IMG/VR virus record: IMGVR_UViG_3300010375_000012 | Span: 1 to 34,752 of that record | Source: a virus | DNA: 34,752 nt | Strand: one strand, 5' to 3' | Shown here: in pieces, positions 29,542 to 34,752 of the stretch | How the letters are laid out: each line of letters opens with the position of its first letter | How positions within the stretch are numbered: the stretch's first letter is position 1 | Notes under the pieces: generated by a model | What the model was told of the DNA's origin: nothing | Database searches by the model: none | The model's input: the letters and a program-made list of their open reading frames with translations, nothing else | Program-made: the position numbers and the translations under genes

Positions 29542-31440
29542 ATGCAAATCCAGGACTATGAATTAGTTGGTAGTTATAATAACCAAAGATTTCCTAATAT
29601 TGATGCTGAACGTACCATCAATATGTTTCAGTACATCGATAAAAAGGGCAAGAAAACAAATTCTCTCATCTCAACCTCAGGTATTGTCAATACGGATTTA
29701 TCATTTCCAGGAACTTCACATACGGATGGTTTTCGTGCTGAATTTGTATTGAACAATTTTGAATATATGGTTATTGGTGCAAATATTTATCGTCGTGATT
29801 CAAATAATGTCATCCTACATTTAAACCCCTTAAATCCACTGCCAACTAATACCGGTTATGTTGGCATTGATGCCAATAATGCAACAACTGGGCCGCAAAT
29901 CCTATTTGTAGATACACAAATTGGCTGCATTTGGGATACAGGTTCTGAAATTTTCACTTTTGATATTAGGACAAATGTTGATCCTGGCTTTCCCATAGCC
30001 CCCCTTGATGTCTGTTTTATTGATGGGTTTTTACTGGTTGCAAATGGCGGAAATGCAACGATTGGCACCAATACTTTTCAATTATCCGCTTTAAATAATG
30101 CCTATAGTTGGAGCGGTGTATCGATTGCTATCACGGGTTCCGCTGCAACAGATACCTTAACTTTAGCAACGGCCAATAGTTTTCCAACAGGCATGCCAAT
30201 CCAATTTACTAATACAGGTGGCGGTACGTTACCAGCACCATTAGTTGTTGGCCAAACTTACTTTTCTATTTTTGTTGATAGCACACACATTCAAGTGGCA
30301 ACAACTTTTGCTAATGCTGTCGCGAATATTGCCATTAATCTTACGACAAATGGCACACCACCCATTCAAATCACCAATTTTGGCCAACTACAACTTGGTG
30401 CCATTAACTCTCATCCTGGCTCAATTGTTGCATGTAGAACATTACACCGCAGAGTCTTTCTATTTTCAAAGAATTACACAGAGGTGTGGGAGAATGCTGG
30501 GATTGGCACAAACCTACCCTTACGTCGAAATAATGCGCTTCTAATGGAATATGGAACGCCTGCTGTCGGCAGCATTGTGACAGGCTTTGATAAGATGGTT
30601 TTTTTATCCAATGACAAGGATGGTTTAGGTTCTGTCATGGAAGTGATAGGGACAGAATCAATCCCTATCAGTAATCGCGCACTTGATTTTCAGTTGGCAC
30701 AATATGCAGCGCTTAATCAAGTTGCTGATGCAAGAGGCATATTCATCAAAGAAAATGGCATTATTTTTTATCGCTTAAATTTTACGCAAGCAAACCACAC
30801 TTTTGTTTATAATGTGACCTTAAGTGATCCAAGGGTTGAAGAAGGAAAACTCTGGCATGAGGAACAAGTTTTAAATGGCGATAGACATCCCGCACAAACC
30901 CATGGATTTTTCAACGGTAACAATTTCTACGGAAGCTATAACAGCCCAATACTTTATCAAGTATCTTCTTTATTTGTTACCAATGACGGTGAAACAATCC
31001 CCCGCATAAGAATCGGACGTCCGTATGTGCCATCGACTTATAATCGCACAAGATGTGATCGGTTTATGGTGGATATCATTCAAGGACTTGCAGAAATTGA
31101 AAATTTTTCCGAAGAAATAGACCTATTAACTGAAACTGGAGACATTATAACGACCGAAACAGATATTAATATTCTCTTGGAATCAAGCGGTTTACCGCCT
31201 ATTTTTAATCCTAATGAACATGTTATTTATTTATCCATCTCAAAAGATGGTGGGGTTACTTATAATTACCGACAATCTGCAACAATTGGTGCTGTTGGAA
31301 GAAGAACCCATCGTACGGTATGGAGAAAGTTAGGCGTTATCCCAAGAGGTCAAGCATTTGTTCCCATGGTTGAATTTTACGGCCATATCTCATTTATTAT
31401 TTTAGGGGCTGCGTGGGCCTTTGAGGTCATGCCAGAATGA
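29542..31440 (+). CDS. Packaged-DNA stabilisation protein, P22 gp10 type, with inserted domain
   Basis: 632 aa against 472 in P22 gp10. It starts MQIQDYELVGSYNNQRFPNI, then DAERTINMFQYIDKKGKK, the family's opening. Typical later motifs are HRRVFLFSKNYTEVWENAGI and SNDKDGLGSVMEVIGTESI. An insertion near residues 195-290 (TDTLTLATANSFPTGMPIQF, then GQTYFSIFVDSTHIQVAT) matches the one in the upstream gp4-like protein. gp10-like proteins form the neck nozzle that plugs the filled head. Follows its neighbour with no gap and overlaps the next gene by ATGA. Confidence 0.78.
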   Translation: MQIQDYELVGSYNNQRFPNIDAERTINMFQYIDKKGKKTNSLISTSGIVNTDLSFPGTSHTDGFRAEFVLNNFEYMVIGANIYRRDSNNVILHLNPLNPLPTNTGYVGIDANNATTGPQILFVDTQIGCIWDTGSEIFTFDIRTNVDPGFPIAPLDVCFIDGFLLVANGGNATIGTNTFQLSALNNAYSWSGVSIAITGSAATDTLTLATANSFPTGMPIQFTNTGGGTLPAPLVVGQTYFSIFVDSTHIQVATTFANAVANIAINLTTNGTPPIQITNFGQLQLGAINSHPGSIVACRTLHRRVFLFSKNYTEVWENAGIGTNLPLRRNNALLMEYGTPAVGSIVTGFDKMVFLSNDKDGLGSVMEVIGTESIPISNRALDFQLAQYAALNQVADARGIFIKENGIIFYRLNFTQANHTFVYNVTLSDPRVEEGKLWHEEQVLNGDRHPAQTHGFFNGNNFYGSYNSPILYQVSSLFVTNDGETIPRIRIGRPYVPSTYNRTRCDRFMVDIIQGLAEIENFSEEIDLLTETGDIITTETDINILLESSGLPPIFNPNEHVIYLSISKDGGVTYNYRQSATIGAVGRRTHRTVWRKLGVIPRGQAFVPMVEFYGHISFIILGAAWAFEVMPE

Positions 31441-31694
31441 GCAATCAAGTTGATCAACTACCTTATTATGATCCGCTCGTAAAAAACGATAAAATGAGTG
31501 ATATATGGATTGCTGCAATGTCAGCATTTATTGAGACATTAAATGGTTATTTATCGCAATTTGGTATGTTTCTACCACAGCTTACGACTGATCAGAGAAA
31601 CTCAATTCAATCGCCTGTCAATGGTCAGATCATATATAATACAACCTTAAATACCGCCCAATATTTCCAAAATGGAGTTTGGACGTCATTTTAA
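31437..31694 (+). CDS. 85-aa neck/tail protein in the needle position
   Basis: Overlaps the gp10-like stop by ATGA. Helical start (YYDPLVKNDKMSDIWIAAMS), then a fibre-type end: TTDQRNSIQSPVNGQIIYNT followed by TLNTAQYFQNGVWTSF. In P22 this position belongs to the tail needle gp26 (233 aa). This protein is much shorter and has no long coiled coil, so it may be an adaptor or a needle substitute. Confidence 0.5.
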   Translation: MSNQVDQLPYYDPLVKNDKMSDIWIAAMSAFIETLNGYLSQFGMFLPQLTTDQRNSIQSPVNGQIIYNTTLNTAQYFQNGVWTSF

Positions 31695-31713
31695 TAGCAC
31701 AAGGAATGTGGCT

Positions 31714-32331
31714 ATGGCTTTTGATGCAAATACATTTGGTAGTGGCCTAGGAGGCTTTCTAGGCGGCTTATTTGGTGATTCTGGCAAACCTTATGAACAA
31801 GCCATGGATCAATTGATGCAATTTGGCAACAAAGCGCAACAATTTCAGAATCCTTTTTATCAAGCAGGAACTGGTGCAATTCCACAATACCAACAATGGT
31901 TATCTGGTATGCAAAATCCTTCAGGTTTTATTAATAATTTGATGGGTAAATACCAAGAATCACCATGGGCAAGATTCCAGCAACAACAAGCGATACGTGC
32001 CGGACAAAATGTAGGATCTGCATCGGGTTTGACTGGATCAACGCCAATGGCGCAATTTATGCAGCAAAATGCCCGTGATATTAGTTCGCAAGATATGGGT
32101 AATTGGTTATCTCAAGTTTTAGGCATCAATAACCAATATGGCGCAGGACTTGGCGGATTAATATCTGGTGGTCAAACATCTGCCAATGCATTGACTAATC
32201 TATTAAGCCAATTAGGAACACAAATGGCGCAAGGCGCTTATGGAAAAGAAGCAGGCGGACAGCAAGATTTATGGAATACGCTTGGTGGAATTGGCCAGAT
32301 GGCTGGGCCTCTTTTAAGTTTATTTTTATAA
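31714..32331 (+). CDS. Ejection protein, gp7-like
   Basis: 205 aa from the ATG at 31714, with CAAGGA upstream. Gln/Gly/Asn-rich, with a Gly-rich start (FGSGLGGFLGGLFGDSGKPY), PSGFINNLMGKYQESPWARF, and a Gly/Leu-rich end (LGGIGQMAGPLLSLFL). The composition and its place after the neck genes match the first of the three ejection proteins (P22 gp7). Such proteins leave the head with the DNA and help it cross the envelope. Confidence 0.6.
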   Translation: MAFDANTFGSGLGGFLGGLFGDSGKPYEQAMDQLMQFGNKAQQFQNPFYQAGTGAIPQYQQWLSGMQNPSGFINNLMGKYQESPWARFQQQQAIRAGQNVGSASGLTGSTPMAQFMQQNARDISSQDMGNWLSQVLGINNQYGAGLGGLISGGQTSANALTNLLSQLGTQMAQGAYGKEAGGQQDLWNTLGGIGQMAGPLLSLFL

Positions 32332-32340
32332 GGAAATCAT

Positions 32341-33714
32341 ATGGCTTTTTTACCACTTCCTAAAGTTGTCGCAGATGTTGGGCCAGGTGGCGGATTAGTG
32401 ACTGCTATGCAAGGAATGAATGCGCTTTCAAGAAGTAATCTTGAGAATGCTTATCAAGCATTACAAAATCAATATTATGCACCTAATATTGAATCACAAA
32501 TTGCAGAAAGAAATGCTTTAACACAAGGTTATAATATTGCGAATAAATATGCGCCTGATAGATTGAGATTAGCTAATTTATTATCTCAGCAACAATATGA
32601 ATATAATCCAAGTATTTGGCAATCAGAAATAGGATTAAGAAATGCTCAAAAACAACAAGCTATAGAAAATGCTAATAAATTACATTTATTTAATACTAAT
32701 CCAGGATTTTATGGTGGTGAAGATGCAAAAACGATTGCAGCTTTACGTTTATTAGGTTATTTGCCTGATAATCAAGTACAACAACCACCTGCATCTAATA
32801 TCACTAATATTCCTCAAATTCCTACAAATCCTATTGCACAAAATCCTGCAACAAATGTTTCTGCACCAATGAATCCCATGGCACAGCAAACAATGCAAGT
32901 TCCATCTACAAATGCGATGCAACAAATACCTTTTAATCCTTCAGCACCTTTTCATACTGGAGATCCATTATCAGATGCTATTTTAAATAGACGTTACGCA
33001 CAGCCTGCATATCAACAAAAAATGGGACAAGCTTTTGACTGGGTACATTCAACACCTGAAGCTAAAACTTATGAAATTGCTTTAGGTGCTGGTATGGGAC
33101 TTACTCCAGATAAATTAGTACATGAAAGATCACAAGGAAAATCAATTTCTCAAATTGCTCAAGAAAATGGATATAATCCTAATAATTTGCCTGCCCCTGA
33201 CTTTTTACCGACTAGGCAAAATATTGCTACATTAAAAAGAAGACAAGCTGCATTAGCTGAAGTTGATTCGTTAGGAAAATTTGTCAGAGAAGGATTAGCA
33301 CCTTTCGCAAGAACTTTTCAAGGTTATTCTATTCCACAAGTCGCTCAAGCGCTTACGGGATATGATGAAAAACAACAAATTAAATTCCTTGCTGCAAGAA
33401 TGTTAACGCCTGAACTTGCTAATATTAGGCAAAATCTTGCACAAGGAAATGCAGGTGTTACGGCTGCACAAGAAATAATGAATAGAAGTTTAATGGATCA
33501 CAAAGTATTTCAAGGTTTAGTTAGTCCAAAAGTTTATTTAAAATCTCAAGAATTAGCTGATCAAGTATTAAAAGATGCTTTTAAAAATGCTGAAAAAGTT
33601 TATCAAGTCCCGAGAAAAAAAGAAGAAAAAGAAAAGAAATTAAAATTAAAACCAGTGCATGAAATGACTACCGAAGAAATTAATGAAGAATTAGCAAAGA
33701 TAAGGAAAAAATAA
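32341..33714 (+). CDS. Second ejection/internal virion protein
   Basis: 457 aa, with ATAAGGA upstream. Gln/Asn/Ala-rich (LSRSNLENAYQALQNQYYAP, then NKYAPDRLRLANLLSQQQYE), a Pro/Asn/Gln-rich middle (residues ~145-215), a helical second half and a Lys-rich end (PRKKEEKEKKLKLKPVHEMT). No lytic transglycosylase motif (no catalytic Glu in an ES-type motif that I can recognise). Corresponds by order to P22 gp20. Confidence 0.55.
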   Translation: MAFLPLPKVVADVGPGGGLVTAMQGMNALSRSNLENAYQALQNQYYAPNIESQIAERNALTQGYNIANKYAPDRLRLANLLSQQQYEYNPSIWQSEIGLRNAQKQQAIENANKLHLFNTNPGFYGGEDAKTIAALRLLGYLPDNQVQQPPASNITNIPQIPTNPIAQNPATNVSAPMNPMAQQTMQVPSTNAMQQIPFNPSAPFHTGDPLSDAILNRRYAQPAYQQKMGQAFDWVHSTPEAKTYEIALGAGMGLTPDKLVHERSQGKSISQIAQENGYNPNNLPAPDFLPTRQNIATLKRRQAALAEVDSLGKFVREGLAPFARTFQGYSIPQVAQALTGYDEKQQIKFLAARMLTPELANIRQNLAQGNAGVTAAQEIMNRSLMDHKVFQGLVSPKVYLKSQELADQVLKDAFKNAEKVYQVPRKKEEKEKKLKLKPVHEMTTEEINEELAKIRKK

Positions 33715-33715
33715 T

Positions 33716-34752
33716 ATGGCTAATTCAAGAGAACAAGAATTACAACAAGAACTAGATAGAAGATCTGAACTTGAAAATGAACTTAGTCGAAGAAATCAAA
33801 GTAATGTTTTTCCTTTGATAAAAAATAATGATCAAGATAAAACTTTATCCCAACTAATACCTGGAATAAATGACCCAAGACAATTAGGAATGGGAGCAAT
33901 TCAAACGGGAGGGGTTTTAGGATCAATGCTTGCTCCTGAAGTTCCAGCAATCATGTCAGGTGCTACAATGCTTCCTAAAGCTGTAAATGCCTTAGCTAAA
34001 ATTGCACCTCAAGGAATTTTTGGCGCAATGTCATCCCCTGAGCATCCTATTGTAGGTGGAGCAGTTGGTGCTTTGGCGCCAGGTGCATTTAAATTAGGTG
34101 GAAAAGCATTAAGTGCATTGCATCCTGCAAATTTATTTCGAGGCAATCAATCCAAGCAGGAATTAATCAATGCATTAAATGTAACACAAGGTACAGAAAC
34201 ACCATTAGGTGATGTATTGCAATCACCATTTTTAAAACATACTTATGAAAATGTGATAGCTAAAGTACCATTTTCTGGTGCAAATGAAGCAATGCAAAGA
34301 ACAGGTAGACAAATCATAGATAAAGGCCAAGGTATTATGGCTAATTTGTTGGGTAAGCATTCTCCGGCTGATGTTGAAGGACAATTACACGATACTTTAG
34401 TTGCAGCAAATAAATTTCATCGAAATTTAAAAACTCAACTTTATAATGAACCAGATAAAATATCTCAAAATATAGGACTAAAATTAGAATTACCTCAATT
34501 TTCTAATTTGGCAAAAAATTATTCAGGCGCCATTCAAGAAACCAATATATTAAAAACTGAACCGGAAGTTAAATCTTTATTAAATAGATTACAAAGATAT
34601 GAAGAGCCGACAAAAGAAATAACTGGAAAAATATTAGATGTAGAAGGAAAACCTATTGTTTCCTCTATTAAATATCCTACTTTAAAAGAAGCAAATATTT
34701 TAAGTAGTCATTTAGATGATATAGCTGAGAGATATGCTCAATCAGGAAATAC
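33716..34752 (+). CDS. Third ejection/internal virion protein, N-terminal part (continues at base 2)
   Basis: ATG at 33716, one base after the previous stop, with AAGGA in the preceding codons. The frame is open to the window's end and resumes in register at base 2, ending at 781 (about 564 aa in all). Charged Glu/Arg/Gln start (MANSREQELQQELDRRSELE), then a long Gly/Ala/Pro hydrophobic region (residues ~60-140, e.g. GGVLGSMLAPEVPAIMSG, GGAVGALAPGAFKLGGKA) that could cross or line a membrane channel. By order it corresponds to P22 gp16. Confidence 0.6.
   Translation, partial: MANSREQELQQELDRRSELENELSRRNQSNVFPLIKNNDQDKTLSQLIPGINDPRQLGMGAIQTGGVLGSMLAPEVPAIMSGATMLPKAVNALAKIAPQGIFGAMSSPEHPIVGGAVGALAPGAFKLGGKALSALHPANLFRGNQSKQELINALNVTQGTETPLGDVLQSPFLKHTYENVIAKVPFSGANEAMQRTGRQIIDKGQGIMANLLGKHSPADVEGQLHDTLVAANKFHRNLKTQLYNEPDKISQNIGLKLELPQFSNLAKNYSGAIQETNILKTEPEVKSLLNRLQRYEEPTKEITGKILDVEGKPIVSSIKYPTLKEANILSSHLDDIAERYAQSGN
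34630..34752. repeat. Right copy of the 123-bp terminal direct repeat
   Basis: Identical to bases 1-123. Removing one copy gives a circular map of about 34,629 bp and restores one uninterrupted ejection-protein gene. Confidence 0.93.

Noticed and set aside
1-34752. Biological direct terminal repeats (123 bp) as in T7-like packaging
   Set aside because: The repeat lies inside an intact ejection gene, and the terminase is of the headful type seen in P22-like phages. An assembly overlap of a circular map explains it better.

Overview
This window looks like one complete, circularly closed genome of an AT-rich podovirus with P22-type head and neck genes. Bases 1-123 recur exactly at 34630-34752, and one reading frame runs across the join (33716 to the right end, then from base 2 to 781). 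The unit genome is therefore about 34,629 bp, opened inside an ejection-protein gene. Terminase, a 728-aa portal, scaffold, coat, gp4-like and gp10-like neck proteins and three ejection-type proteins follow the P22 order. This points to a Gram-negative, probably gammaproteobacterial, host. I cannot name the host more closely. I see no integrase, CI-like repressor, tRNA, CRISPR array or recognisable endolysin.

Layout: (1) 33716-781 completes the ejection genes, and 793-7228 holds six consecutive tail, collar or fibre genes. (2) 7238-8477 carries small accessory ORFs. (3) 8601-12181 is a leftward early operon: RHH repressor, two paralogous coiled-coil membrane proteins, two unknowns, a Sak4-like RecA-family ATPase, a DUF669 SSB-like protein, a terminator, an unknown, and a tandem DUF2829/Tad2-like protein (candidate anti-Thoeris). 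(4) 12267-15139 is rightward: a small ORF, a DnaA box, two hairpin/dyad elements, a catalytically degenerate RNase H-like protein, a Toprim primase and a RepA-like helicase. They end at an iteron-rich, AT-rich candidate origin (15139-15410). (5) 15480-18687 holds a VRR-NUC nuclease, a small membrane protein, TerS, small basic and Cys/His proteins, an NrdR-like zinc ribbon and TerL. (6) 18709-22131 is an accessory stretch between TerL and portal. (7) 22132-24318 is the portal. A leftward cassette (25841-24297) follows and breaks the usual portal-scaffold junction. (8) 26100-33714 holds scaffold, coat, neck and ejection genes.

The most unusual system is at 18948-19827. A 182-aa protein with features of the RAMP (Cas7/Cas5-like) fold is flanked by five blocks of a 5-bp periodic repeat, TGTNN. 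Four of the five blocks are exactly eight units (40 bp) and the other is ten. Four blocks are followed by a conserved CTAAGGyAaGGATT-like tail. The TGT frame is kept while the two N positions vary. This is not a CRISPR array and I do not recognise it as any named repeat class. A RAMP-like protein that binds nucleic acid in a regular register, next to a strictly periodic array, is the candidate undescribed system.

The second striking region is the cassette at 24297-25945. It encodes an exported Cys-containing protein, a Cys-rich protein, an RHH regulator, a basic protein and two tiny (18 and 20 aa) membrane peptides with an identical leader. Its promoter region has four 12-bp palindromes spaced 21/22/21 bp. 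It behaves like a regulated moron.
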